Source: Bryobacteraceae bacterium
GTDB taxonomy: Bacteria; Acidobacteriota; Terriglobia; Bryobacterales; Bryobacteraceae
Reading direction: 5' to 3'
Length of the DNA stretch: 33,248 nt
Assembly: GCA_030041495.1 (NCBI GenBank)
Contig: JASHNT010000051.1
Location: 1-33,248, forward strand
A program made the position numbers and the translations under genes. The notes under the pieces were generated by a model. That model did no database searches. It saw only the letters and a program-made list of their open reading frames with translations, and had not been told where the DNA came from. This document shows positions 1-9,400 of the stretch, in pieces. The stretch's first letter is position 1; each line of letters opens with the position of its first letter.

Positions 1-144
1 CTGCGCAGCTTCGTCGCCTCCTGCGAACTGGCCGGGGTCGAACCGTTCGCCTGGTTCCAAGATGTGCTTACGTGCATCGGGGAATGCTCCCTCCAGCAGC
101 TCGATAACCTGCTGCCACACAACGGGGCTGCCGCCCGCCCCTAA
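1..144 (+). CDS. IS66-family transposase, C-terminal end (partial)
   Basis: An open frame enters from the left edge and ends at TAA 142-144, giving the last 47 residues of a protein. The stretch has the typical tail of IS66 transposases (TnpC): a segment like ASCELAGVEPFAWFQDVL, then a variable linker and LDNLLPHN just before the stop. Family knowledge: IS66 TnpC is a DDE transposase whose C-terminal domain carries this FAWFxDVL...LLPH pattern. The body of the element lies outside the window, so completeness cannot be judged. No clear terminal inverted repeat was found downstream of the stop. The assignment rests on a short stretch, but the pattern is distinctive. Confidence 0.75.
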   Translation: MRSFVASCELAGVEPFAWFQDVLTCIGECSLQQLDNLLPHNGAAARP

Positions 145-457
145 TTCGTCCCGCAAACTCTACTCGGTCGAACGGCTGGTGTTCATGTGATGAATACGAA
201 CCTGGTCTCTATTTGCATGCTCCCGTTGCGGCTCGACACATTCATGGCTTGGGCTGCTGGCACAGTCAAGTCCCTGCTGATTCCGCTTGGGGGGCAAGGC
301 GATCGCCGGGGCCGCCGGGATGGACTTCTCGCTTTTGATGCCCATCGCAAGGGTAGGGGGTGGTGTGGCGGTAGTGGCGGTGCTTTCCGGAGTTAGGGCG
401 TGCGAGCCGCTCGGCAGTGCCCAGGCGACACGTCGGCGTGGTGCTATTTGTTGACAG
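145..457. other. Intergenic region, no gene recognised
   Basis: This 313-bp stretch between the IS66 fragment and the methyltransferase remnant has short open frames on both strands, none resembling a known protein. It presumably contains the IS66 right end and its junction, but I could not place the terminal repeat. Confidence 0.4.
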
Positions 458-831
458 TTAATCTTCTGAAAATAGGCACCTTCGCGAGTCTTCAGAGATT
501 AAGTTCGAATCCATGCCGGACCCCAGGAACATGAAGGAATCTTGAGAGAAAAAGTTTGAAAACCGCATTTCTGGGGAGCCAACCTTCAAGTCGCGCGCCG
601 ACCCAGGATTTAGGAACGGGATCAACAATCTTGCGATTCGAAGTGAACCGCAGCCTATGTCGATAACGCTATTATTCTGGCGCAGGCCAAGCGCCGCCAT
701 TAAGCTGAATGTCATCGCGGCGATGAGATCATAATTTTCGGGCGGCCCAACATACGCAGGTAGTGGCGATCACCCGGCCGCAAACCCAAGGCGAGGCCTT
801 TCTGAGTGAATTTACCGTGGCTGAAGATCAT
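458..831 (-). pseudogene. Remnant of class I SAM-dependent methyltransferase
   Basis: On the minus strand two overlapping frames carry consecutive pieces of one methyltransferase. The upstream frame (about 831-712) reads GLALGLRPGDRHYLRMLGRP. The downstream frame (about 740-458) continues ENYDLIAAMTFSLMAALGL and then LLIP after the SAM-binding motif VIDIGCGSLR. In intact relatives these parts are contiguous, so a small indel near 730 has broken the frame. After LNPG the usual continuation (YFGIEP...) is lost and the sequence degenerates. The likely ancestor is a small glycan- or peptide-modifying methyltransferase of the kind found beside glycosyltransferases, which fits the adjacent locus. 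The exact right end is uncertain. Confidence 0.6.
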
Positions 832-1170
832 CTCGCCTAAATCTGCAGTATATGACGAAGTCGACCGTTCCCGAACGTGACGAGTTCGCCGGTGGGATGC
901 CGCCGTCACGCAAGTATTCGAAGCAGTGGCGTTCGGCCGACCCGGCGAGAACCGGGAGCGGCGGGCGTGGCGGGTCCAGCGCTTGAATCGCGCTCTTCTC
1001 GCCGACGCCGAACACGGCCGTCATCGGCCTCTACCTGAATCCCCACAACACGTGGCGCCGTCGGCCGGATACGGGATGCGCATGCGCTGAGCGGCGCCTG
1101 CTGGCAGATTCTGTTTTCGCAAATAAGCGTCCAATTCGCCGAGCTGGCTTGAGGTGCTCGGATGACCGTT
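832..1170. other. Intergenic region, no gene recognised
   Basis: About 340 bp between the methyltransferase remnant and the stop of the 660-aa sulfotransferase protein. Several GC-rich open frames cross it, but none resembles a protein family I know and none has a convincing start. It probably holds further debris. Confidence 0.4.
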
Positions 1171-3153
1171 TCATTTGAAATCCGCATCAGCCGGAAGGGA
1201 CTGTACGTGCGTTACCTCTCTCCCTTCGTGCCGGCCATATAACCAATAGTGCAAAAGGGGATTTACCGTATGTCTACGCACGTCCGCGTAGCGTTCAAGG
1301 TAGTAGGCTGAATCAAAATAACTGCTTGGATTACGCTTTTCAGCGGCGCCGAATTTCGAATAATGCAAAAGTGGGTTTAACCCGCTTTTGGCTATATCGG
1401 AATACTGTGCCTTATAATAGTCCGTATTGAATAACGGGTGTGGATCTCGTCCCTCACCGCTGCCAAATCCGATATAGTGTGCCCATAAGTTCTTAGAGCG
1501 GCCATCGGTATCGGCATACTGCAGCCTGTAAAACTCGCTATCGAAAAGCGGGGTTTGAGGAAGCAAGAACCGCGCCCCTGGAACGTTTACCACCGAGAGC
1601 AACTTTGCAAGGGGCTTGCCGGCAAATCGAAACGCTACTGTAAAATAGAGAAGTTCCAGGGCTAAACGATGCAGCATGGCCGGTAGCGCCACTGCGGTTC
1701 GGATGGGCGCCGTCAACTTCCAACACAGCGAAGAGCGAATATCACACAAGTTCTGGCGCAGATCGTTGAGCGTCTGCTGGCTGATAGCAATCGATCTTTC
1801 TCGATCCCGGAGGTCCGCTTCCAAGGTTTGCGTGCGCTCAGCATCGTTCTCAACTTGGCGCTCTAATTCCGCGATGCGGCTGTGCAATTCCGCAACTTTC
1901 GATCCCGGCCCCGTCACCTGTTCTGTATCCACGCGCCGCCGTTCGCCGCCCATTAGCGCCAGGGCCTCGGGTTGAGCCAATCCCTCAATGGGCTGCTGTA
2001 GCAGCAGTTCCCGTTCTTCGACGAGTTGCTGCGCGCGGGCTACTTCGTCGCGGCTTCGAACCAGCTGACGGTCCCGGTCCGCCAACATCCAACGCAGCCG
2101 AAGCAACATTGGATCATGCTGCTGCAATCGCTCAAGCGCGAGAGGGAGCTCGCTCTGGATCAGGCGAAGATCCTGCTCCGTGCAGGCTCCATAAGGAGGA
2201 GGATACAGGCCACTGGCCAGCTCGAGGCCGACTAACTTTTCCACGCCGCAGATGAAGTCTGCCGCAACCGCCAGAGCCGAGTCAAGAGCGCCCAAAACTT
2301 CACCGTTTGGCGCATGGCTGCAAGCTCGCAAGTGATTGTAAAGGGTCTCTGCCGCCAAAGATCCAATCGGCCAGATTTCGCCGTCATGACGCAACTCGTG
2401 ACTAAGAATAGAATCCACCACCTCCGCGAGCGTTTCTGGACGCTCAGAGGGAGTGAGACCCGTCACACCGAGTAAGGCGTCGACGCATTTGGACGGCTCC
2501 ACGAACCAGTCTTCGTAATGAATCAAGCAATTCGGCTGGCTCGAGGCAGCCTGACAGGCGCGCAGAGTCTTTTCCAGCCAAAGCATTTCCGAGAAGCGAG
2601 GCGGAAAACCGTCACGCGCCGAAAGCGACTGCGCCACGGCGCCTGGATGCCGCACGCAAATGACAAAGACGGGGCGTATCGCAAGCTCGTCGAATACCTT
2701 TGTCCAAAGAGGAAGCAAAAGAACCGTGCGCGGATCCTTAAACCCCCACTTCGCGCAAGGCGCCGCTGCCAACCGGGATCGCGCGATTGCCGCAAGTTCC
2801 CGGCAATAACCCTCCATCGGGGCCGACTGCCACCATCCCGGCGGGAATGGACGCACCGTGGTGAGGGTATCCCAAGACCGCCCGAGAACCGCAAGAACGC
2901 GCTGATGCACACGGCAGATTTCTCGATCCTCGAAGTACCCTCGCTCGTTGAAGCGGTCCGCGGGCAATAGGTTGGCTCCCAGCGACATTCCCAGAGCGTG
3001 GAGCACGCTTGCGCACAGGGATGTACCGCAGCGGTCCATCCCGAGCACAAGGATTATGGATCGATCGTTTGTAGGTGGACGGTCTTGGGGAATCTCCATC
3101 GCTGAAAGATCTGAACATTCTGCACGACGACCATGACGCCGGCCACGGCTCAC
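1171..3153 (-). CDS. Sulfotransferase with coiled coil and three C-terminal 38-residue repeats
   Basis: The 660-aa product has three parts. Residues ~30-245 form a PAPS-dependent sulfotransferase-like domain: the 5'-phosphosulfate loop GMDRCGTSL at 38-46, a GFKDPRT segment at 137-143 and the 3'-phosphate-binding RHP..V..S motif at ~168-176. Residues ~345-480 are heptad-rich and end in a hinge, SLCWKLTAPIR. Residues 535-648 are three tandem repeats of exactly 38 residues (FD..YY...YAD....NPLLHY...G..EGR), known from glycosyltransferases and surface proteins. The likely role is sulfation of a glycan at the cytoplasmic face, with the tail mediating contacts. The start shown is GTG with GGAG about 11 nt upstream; ATG at 3099 is an alternative that keeps the domain intact. 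Transcription diverges from the beta-helix gene. The true acceptor is unknown. Confidence 0.88.
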   Translation of the reverse strand: MSRGRRHGRRAECSDLSAMEIPQDRPPTNDRSIILVLGMDRCGTSLCASVLHALGMSLGANLLPADRFNERGYFEDREICRVHQRVLAVLGRSWDTLTTVRPFPPGWWQSAPMEGYCRELAAIARSRLAAAPCAKWGFKDPRTVLLLPLWTKVFDELAIRPVFVICVRHPGAVAQSLSARDGFPPRFSEMLWLEKTLRACQAASSQPNCLIHYEDWFVEPSKCVDALLGVTGLTPSERPETLAEVVDSILSHELRHDGEIWPIGSLAAETLYNHLRACSHAPNGEVLGALDSALAVAADFICGVEKLVGLELASGLYPPPYGACTEQDLRLIQSELPLALERLQQHDPMLLRLRWMLADRDRQLVRSRDEVARAQQLVEERELLLQQPIEGLAQPEALALMGGERRRVDTEQVTGPGSKVAELHSRIAELERQVENDAERTQTLEADLRDRERSIAISQQTLNDLRQNLCDIRSSLCWKLTAPIRTAVALPAMLHRLALELLYFTVAFRFAGKPLAKLLSVVNVPGARFLLPQTPLFDSEFYRLQYADTDGRSKNLWAHYIGFGSGEGRDPHPLFNTDYYKAQYSDIAKSGLNPLLHYSKFGAAEKRNPSSYFDSAYYLERYADVRRHTVNPLLHYWLYGRHEGREVTHVQSLPADADFK

Positions 3154-3366
3154 CTCCGCCGGAGCTCCGCACGTTGAGGCAAGTATGCTTGTTTATTGTT
3201 GCACATGGAAATCCGCTTACAAGTGCGGCGGTTGTCTTGGTCTGGCTCCACGCGGCGGGGAGCAACCGGATCGTGGCTGTGTTGCGTTCGTGGCCGAGAG
3301 AGTAGCAACGCAGCTTGTCTGGATCAAACTACTGGATTAAAACTGCTGGAGGACGACTTGGGTTGA

Positions 3367-3375
3367 TGCTATACT
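3367..3375 (+). promoter_or_regulatory. Candidate extended -10 promoter for the beta-helix gene
   Basis: TGC followed by TATACT matches the extended -10 pattern (TGnTATAAT) and lies ~39 bp before the GTG at 3414. No good -35 is present at the right distance, as expected for extended -10 promoters. A strong Shine-Dalgarno (GGAGGGA at 3402-3408) follows. Confidence 0.4.
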
Positions 3376-3413
3376 ACTAGGCCGTAGTCCCACACACCAC
3401 TGGAGGGAGAAAC

Positions 3414-4334
3414 GTGAGGGGATTTCAACGCACGCACATTTTGACAGCAGCACTGGTGATTTCGTTTGCCTCGACTGCCAGCGCTCAAGCGACGAGGACG
3501 TTTGTTTCCGGCGTCGGCGACGACGCAAATCCATGCAGCCGGACGGCTCCATGTAAGACTTGGGCGGGAGCAATTGCAAAGACTGCGCCGGGTGGCGAAA
3601 TGGACGCTCTGGACCCAGGCGGGTTCGGTGCGGTAACGATTACCAAGTCGATTACGCTCGATGGCGGAGGAGGCCAGGTCGCGTCGGTTCTGGTTGCCGG
3701 CACCAACGGAATTGTAATTGCCGCCGGGTCGAACGACGTCGTCAGTCTGCGGAACATCAGGTTGGACGGTCTTCTTGGAAATGGGACAAGCCCGGGTTCT
3801 GCTGGATTGGATGGCGTGGAGATCCTTTCGGCGGCGAGTGTGACCTTTGAAAATGACGATATTTTTGGATTCAATGTCAACGGCATAGAAGTCAGTGTCA
3901 GCGCACCAGTGAGCGTAGCGATCCACAACTGCAGGATCTTCAATGTTACGCAGGCAGGTGTGAGCGTCACTAGTACTTCAGGTGCGGCGACGGTTGAAAT
4001 CGACGGCGTGCACATCTATAACGTTCACCCTGGTATTCGAGGTAATACTAACAGCGTGATTGCGGTGACAAACTCCGATGTTTCGTTTGCTGGGGTGGGC
4101 GTCAAGCAGGTTGCTGCACCCTCTACGATCAGCATCACGGGTTCGCAGATCAACGGGAACACAACTGGATTGGAGGGTTTCGCTGGCGCCGTTATGAACG
4201 TTTCGGGCACCATGCTGGCAGGGAACGGTACGGCGGTGGCTCCCAACGGTGGCACTATCTCCAGTGACGGAACGAACGTTCCCATGTCGAACACCGCGAG
4301 TAGCTCTTTCAATGGCTCGATAAGCAGATTTTGA
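3414..4334 (+). CDS. Secreted right-handed beta-helix protein
   Basis: The 306-aa protein has a clear Sec signal peptide (basic MRGFQR, hydrophobic core, cleavage probably near A24). A conserved N-terminal cap follows, with VSGVGDDANPC, a second Cys six residues on (C41, C47) and LDPGGFGAVTITKSITLDG. The rest is made of irregular ~22-25-residue turns rich in V/I, N and G, typical of parallel beta-helix folds of the pectate-lyase/DUF1565 kind. The start is a GTG preceded by GGAGGGA. No catalytic residues of a known lyase were identified, so it may be a binding or surface protein rather than an enzyme. It is the only clearly exported soluble protein among the glycan genes. An 11-bp stem-loop follows before the next gene. 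Confidence 0.87.
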   Translation: MRGFQRTHILTAALVISFASTASAQATRTFVSGVGDDANPCSRTAPCKTWAGAIAKTAPGGEMDALDPGGFGAVTITKSITLDGGGGQVASVLVAGTNGIVIAAGSNDVVSLRNIRLDGLLGNGTSPGSAGLDGVEILSAASVTFENDDIFGFNVNGIEVSVSAPVSVAIHNCRIFNVTQAGVSVTSTSGAATVEIDGVHIYNVHPGIRGNTNSVIAVTNSDVSFAGVGVKQVAAPSTISITGSQINGNTTGLEGFAGAVMNVSGTMLAGNGTAVAPNGGTISSDGTNVPMSNTASSSFNGSISRF

Positions 4335-4356
4335 TCCCTCGCTCATCGTTGGTTCG

Positions 4357-4401
4357 CCCAGGCTGCCGGAGACCGGGTTCCGGATTTATTGGCAGTCTGG
4401 G
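4357..4401 (+). terminator. Intergenic stem-loop downstream of the beta-helix gene
   Basis: CCCAGGCTGCC (4357-4367) pairs with GGCAGTCTGGG (4391-4401): 11 pairs with one G-U. A smaller alternative stem CCGGA/TCCGG lies inside and is followed by ATTTATT. There is no long T tract, so it could be a weak or attenuating terminator, or an mRNA-stabilising element, between a secreted protein gene and the glycan enzymes. Confidence 0.45.
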
Positions 4402-4423
4402 CCGGCCAGAGACTTAAGCCAAT

Positions 4424-5224
4424 ATGGCGTTTGACAGGAGCGCGGGCGGAGCCGGAGGCGCTCGAAGTTGCTTTGTGCTTGTCGCGTGCTCGATGAAGAG
4501 CGGCTCGACATACGTATCCAAAGTCCTGGCCCGGTATCTGGATATCCCCTTTGCGAATCGCATCCTTGGATACTATGGGTATCGCGAACAGAACCTTTAT
4601 CCCTTCCACTTCACCAAAGAGTTGGGTTCGCAGTTTGTGCTCCATCTGCACCTCAAACCCTATCCGCCGCATCTGGAGCTCATCCATCAACACGCCATGA
4701 AGGTCGTCTATCATTGGAGAAACCTCGGCGATACAATCATCTCGTTCGATGACCACGTGCTCAGGGAACACTGGGAGAATCCTATTTGCTTCATTGACAA
4801 CGATGGAGATTACCGGGCCCTTTCCACAGACGCGCGCCACCGTTACCTGATATTGCATGGCGTGCCTTGGTACATCGCCTTTCATTTGGCTTGGAAGCGG
4901 CTGGGTGACCCTGAATGGATTGTTCGCGGTACTTACGAAGAGATGGTTGGTAACAGTGCTGCCTTCTTTACGAGAATTATTGAGGGCATGGGTTTCGAAT
5001 GCGATAGGGCGCGGCTCCGTCAGGTGCTCGATACCCACGTGCATGACAAGCGATTTAACGTGGGAGTGGCCGGCCGATCCATCACGCATCTCTCCGCGGA
5101 CAACAAAATTCTGCTCGAGCGAATGCTTACCGATCATCCCCAAGATTTATCCGAGCTCTTAAACGAGCTCCCTTGGCGGCTTGGTGCGAGTGCTGGAGTA
5201 TGCGCAACCCCTGGTTCTGTCTAG
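4424..5224 (+). CDS. Sulfotransferase-family protein (small, stand-alone)
   Basis: The 266-aa protein is of usual size for a single-domain sulfotransferase. The 5'-phosphosulfate loop is SMKSGSTYVSKVL at residues 23-35, close to the PKSGTTWL pattern. A 3'-phosphate-binding segment follows around residues 94-110 (VVYHWRNLGDTIISF), where R and S are the expected PAPS contacts. A YEEM segment near residue 170 is also typical. Family knowledge: transfer of sulfate from PAPS to a hydroxyl or amine, here probably of a sugar. It lies 89 bp after the beta-helix gene and 51 bp before a glycosyltransferase on the same strand, consistent with co-transcription. It resembles the other two sulfotransferase domains only in the core motifs, so it is probably not a recent duplicate of either. 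Confidence 0.87.
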   Translation: MAFDRSAGGAGGARSCFVLVACSMKSGSTYVSKVLARYLDIPFANRILGYYGYREQNLYPFHFTKELGSQFVLHLHLKPYPPHLELIHQHAMKVVYHWRNLGDTIISFDDHVLREHWENPICFIDNDGDYRALSTDARHRYLILHGVPWYIAFHLAWKRLGDPEWIVRGTYEEMVGNSAAFFTRIIEGMGFECDRARLRQVLDTHVHDKRFNVGVAGRSITHLSADNKILLERMLTDHPQDLSELLNELPWRLGASAGVCATPGSV

Positions 5225-5275
5225 CTGCAACTCTAACGGGGCGCGCGGCCTGCAGTTGTTTCGGGAGGCAACCGC

Positions 5276-6172
5276 ATGCGGCCTGATATCAGCGTGATCG
5301 CCGTTTCCTTCAACATGCGGCGTGAGATCCCCAGGACACTTCACTCTCTCAGTGCGAGCTACCAGAAGGACATCAAGAAAAATGAATATGAGATCATCCT
5401 TGTCGACAACGGTTCTAACGCGCCATGGATGCTCAGCGATCTCGAGCAAATCGACGCAAATCTCAGAATTGTAAACCTTGGAGAGTTGGCGAAGCCTTCA
5501 CCAGCCTTTGCCGTGAACTGCGGGTTGAGAGAGGCTAAGGGCAGACTCATAGGCGTCATGATTGACGGAGCCCGAATGGTGACTCCGGGAATTCTCCATG
5601 CTTGCCGCCGAGCCGCGGGATCATCTCCGCGTCCCATTATTGCTACTCTTGGCTTTCACCTTGGCCGCGAGATTCAGTCGATCAGTGTCCAAGGAGATTA
5701 CACGCCGTCAGCCGAAGACAAACTCTTGGAGTCAATCGGCTGGCCCCGAGACGGCTATCGTTTATTCGACATTTCCGTGCTCGCCGATTCGTCTCGTCAC
5801 GGTTGGTTCGGGCCTATCTTGGAATCCAATGCCCTCTTTATGCCACGAGATTTGTGGCAGGAACTGGGAGGATACGACGAGGAGTTTCAGAGTGCTGGCG
5901 GGGGACTCGTCAATCTCGATACTTTTGAGCGCGCGTTGAATTTGGCGGATACCCAAGTAATGACGCTGCTTGGCGAAGGCTCGTTTCATCAGGTGCATGG
6001 CGGGATTGCCACCAACGCGCCGCCTGGCCGATATTGGGAAGAGTGGCATGAGGAATACCGGAGGGTTCGAAAGCGCGATTACGTGGAGCCTCGAAACGCG
6101 GGTATGCCGTTCGGAAGCCTGCCCGCGAACGCCCTACGCTTCCTGGGCCGCGCGTGCGAGGCCGAATCGTAG
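5276..6172 (+). CDS. Glycosyltransferase family 2 (GT-A fold)
   Basis: The 298-aa protein opens with DISVIAVSFNMRREIPRTL and EIILVDNGSN (residues 39-48), the classic nucleotide-sugar-binding start of family-2 glycosyltransferases. D97 in GVMIDGARM stands where the metal-binding DxD is expected; the motif is DGA, so the second Asp is absent. GGYDEEFQSAGGGLVNLDTFERA (in two parts, ~residue 200-220) corresponds to the catalytic ED region. No membrane segments are seen, so it should be cytosolic or peripheral. ATG 5276 follows GGGAGGC at good spacing. It sits between the small sulfotransferase and the multidomain sulfotransferase-glycosyltransferase, so it probably adds a sugar to the same glycan. 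Donor and acceptor are unknown. Confidence 0.9.
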   Translation: MRPDISVIAVSFNMRREIPRTLHSLSASYQKDIKKNEYEIILVDNGSNAPWMLSDLEQIDANLRIVNLGELAKPSPAFAVNCGLREAKGRLIGVMIDGARMVTPGILHACRRAAGSSPRPIIATLGFHLGREIQSISVQGDYTPSAEDKLLESIGWPRDGYRLFDISVLADSSRHGWFGPILESNALFMPRDLWQELGGYDEEFQSAGGGLVNLDTFERALNLADTQVMTLLGEGSFHQVHGGIATNAPPGRYWEEWHEEYRRVRKRDYVEPRNAGMPFGSLPANALRFLGRACEAES

Positions 6173-6405
6173 ACGTCAGGGCGGCTTTTTATCCGCCGAG
6201 TAGCCGTGAGCCGGCCTGTGGACTTTACTATGCCCTCTGCTCATGAGGCACTCGACTTCTTCGATCAACGGACTGTCACGCCAGGGCTAACGGCAGTTGA
6301 CGTTCCTCTGCCTGCTGACCGATCCTAAATGGGTGAAATGCTCCTCAGAGCGATGTCTCGCCGGGCGAGTCCGGTTTGGGCTGGTGTAATGATAGTGGTG
6401 TTAAT

Positions 6406-9400
6406 GTGAGCGTGAGCCGGCAGCATGTCTTCATTGTCCTCGGGATGCACCGCGGGGGAACAAGCGTTGTGGCGCGCGCGCTCAAGGCACTCGGAGTCCC
6501 GCTGGGCAACGACCTGCTTCCACCCGGTGAAGATAATCCTAAGGGGTTCTGGGAAGACCGCCAGGTCTTGGCAGTCAACGAAGAACTGCTCCGTCACTTG
6601 CATTCCGCCTACGACCGGTTGGATTGGGCGTGGCGCCCCGATGAGTCCGATGGCGCGATAGCCTCTTTGCATTCCAAGGCGCGCCATCTGGTCACGCAGC
6701 GAGTTATCGAATCTGGCGGAATCTGGGGCTTCAAAGATCCGCGCACTTCGCGGATTTTGCCATTCTGGCAGCGCGTAATCGAGTCCTGCGGATTTCCCAG
6801 TTCGTATCTCATCGCAGTCAGAAACCCACTGAGCGTCGCTTTATCTTTCCAGAGGAGAAATCGAATTCCGGTAGAAAAGACCTGCTTTCTCTGGCTCCAA
6901 CATATGATTCCGGCGATCCTGGAGACCGAGAAAAAGCGCCGAATTGTTGTGGATTACGACATGTTGATGACTGCTCCTGGGGATCAGATCCACCGGCTGG
7001 CGTCCTTTTTGGGGGATTCTCTTCCACCGGCGGATACTTGGGCGCTTGCCGAGTATACAGAGCAATTTCTCGACCGCAATTTACGTCACAGTGAGTTCAC
7101 ATTGCCAGCCCTAGCCTCGGATTCCCGAGTGCCTGAAGAGGCGTGTCAGGCGTATAGATTGCTCTTGCAGGGCGCCCAAGACAAAGCCTCCCTGGAGGAA
7201 CCGTGCACCGCGGAGCGCTTTAGGCATCTGGATGCGAGTCTGCGCAAATACTTCCCCGCCATCCGCTACATGAATGAGCTGGAAGATCAGAAAACAGCTC
7301 TCTATCATGTCATCGGTCAACGCGATACTCAAATCGCTTCCCTTACAAAAGACCTCCAGGACCTGGCACAAAGCGATATTCTTGAACAGGCTCTATCTCA
7401 ACTGAATGCCCAGATCTCTCTTCTTGGAAAGGCGGCGGCGGAGCGTGAACGGCAGCTTGTCGAATTGCTCGAGCGTGAATCCCGCCAGCTCGCCGCGCAC
7501 GACGCGGAATGCGCCGCCTTAATGGAGGTCCTCTCGCAGGCCAGCGCGCAGGCGACGCTCCTCAGCCGGACGCTTGCCGATCGGGATACCGAAGTCGCGC
7601 GTCTCCAGGAGACGCTATCACAGCGCAACCAGAGGATCGCTGTACTGAAGGGCGTTAAGGCGAAACGAGAGACAAGGATTAGGGACCTGAACGATACACT
7701 GGCTGCGCGGGATGGTTATCTGCGTGCCATGAAACAGGCCGTTGCAGAACGTGAGACCCAGATCACGGAGCTTCAGGCGCAGCGGATTGAGCTCCAATCC
7801 TCCCTGAGTTGGCGTGTCACGGCGCCCCTGAGGCAGGCTTATCGCGCGCTCTTGTCGGCAGGGGAATCCTTGCGAGGCGTCCTTTCGCGAGCGGGGAGCT
7901 TGCCGGTTGGTCCGAAGTCCGCTATTCGACCGAAGAAAGATAAGAACGCTGAACCGGCAGCAAGGAACGAAATCCTAACAGGCCCTTCGTCCGGCGATTA
8001 CGTCCAAGACACGCCGCCCCCTCCCGGTTTCAAACCGGATGCACTCCTAGTGGCGTTCTACTTGCCTCAATTCCATCCGACTCCCGAAAATGATGCCTGG
8101 TGGGGCAAGGGCTTTACCGAATGGGCCAACGTGGCACGGGCAAGGCCGCTTTTCAAAGGCCACTATCAGCCTCATCTTCCCGGCGAACTTGGATTTTACG
8201 ATCTACGTCTCAAGGAAGTTCAGGCGCGTCAGGCGGCGCTCGCCCGCGGCTATGGTATAGGAGCCTTCTGCTTCTACTTCTATTGGTTTCGAGGACAGCG
8301 GCTCCTTGAGCTACCGATTCGCCAATATCTTGAAAACCAGGAGCTCACGCTGCCCTTCTGCCTTTGCTGGGCGAACGAGAGTTGGAGCCGCCGTTGGGAT
8401 GGCTCCGTCGGCGATTTGCTCCTCGCGCAAAGCCACTCTGAGGATGACGACCTAGCCTTCATCGAGCATGTGGCGCAATATATGCGCGACCCCCGGTATC
8501 TGCGCGTGCATGGCCGGCCTGTGTTGTTGGTTTACCGGCCATCCCTCATGCCTGACGCGCACGCCACTGCCGTCCGTTGGCGGAACTGGGCCAGGCGCGA
8601 AGGTTTGGGGGATCTGTATTTGATTTATCCCCAGTCGTTCGACGTTCGTGACCCCGCAACTTTCGGATTCGATGCCGCTACAGAGTTCCCGCCCAACCTC
8701 AGCGTTCCGCGCGTCCTCACTTCTCAGATTCAGCCGTCCAATCCGGACTTTTCAGGCGCTGTTTACGACTGGCGCACCCTGGTTGAGCGCAGCCGGCAAT
8801 ATTCAAACCCAGAATATAAGCTTTTCCGTGGCGTTTGCACGGCCTGGGATAACAGTCCAAGGCGCGAGCAGGGTGCTTCGGTGTTCGTTAACTCCAACCC
8901 AGACGGGTATCGGGAGTGGCTCACAAATGCTCTGATAGACACAAAAGGGAGGCTGCCCGAAAACGAGCGCTTGGTCTTTGTGAATGCCTGGAACGAGTGG
9001 GCGGAAGGAGCCCATCTGGAGCCCGATGTACGCTACGGTTACGCCTGGCTGAAAGCGACTCGGGACGCGCTGATCGCCAGTAGCACAGGCGACCGCGGGG
9101 CGCTGGGCAAGATCGTTATCGTCAGCCACGACGCGTATCCGCACGGCGCCCAGTTTATCGCGCTGAATCTTGCGCGAGAGCTAACTTCGTCGCTTCGGTG
9201 TGAAGTTGAGATCGTTTGTTTGGGAGGCGGGCCGCTGAAGCCAGAGTTCGCAAAATATGGGAAGGTTCACGACCTTTCTGCCGCCAACGCGGGCGGACCG
9301 GAGGCGATACAACTTGCCTCGGATCTGGTGAATCGCGGTTTCCAGTGCGCTCTGGTCAATACAACCGTGGGCGGTCACTTCTTGGCCACACTCAAGCAGC

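Noticed and set aside
3414-4334. Polysaccharide lyase assignment for the beta-helix protein
   Set aside because: The fold fits, but no catalytic or calcium-binding residues of known lyase families could be identified.
4343-5143. 266-codon minus-strand open frame opposite the small sulfotransferase
   Set aside because: It mirrors a well-supported sulfotransferase; the translated product shows no known motif.
6230-6328. Small plus-strand ORF (32 codons) before the multidomain protein
   Set aside because: No ribosome-binding site and no recognisable similarity.
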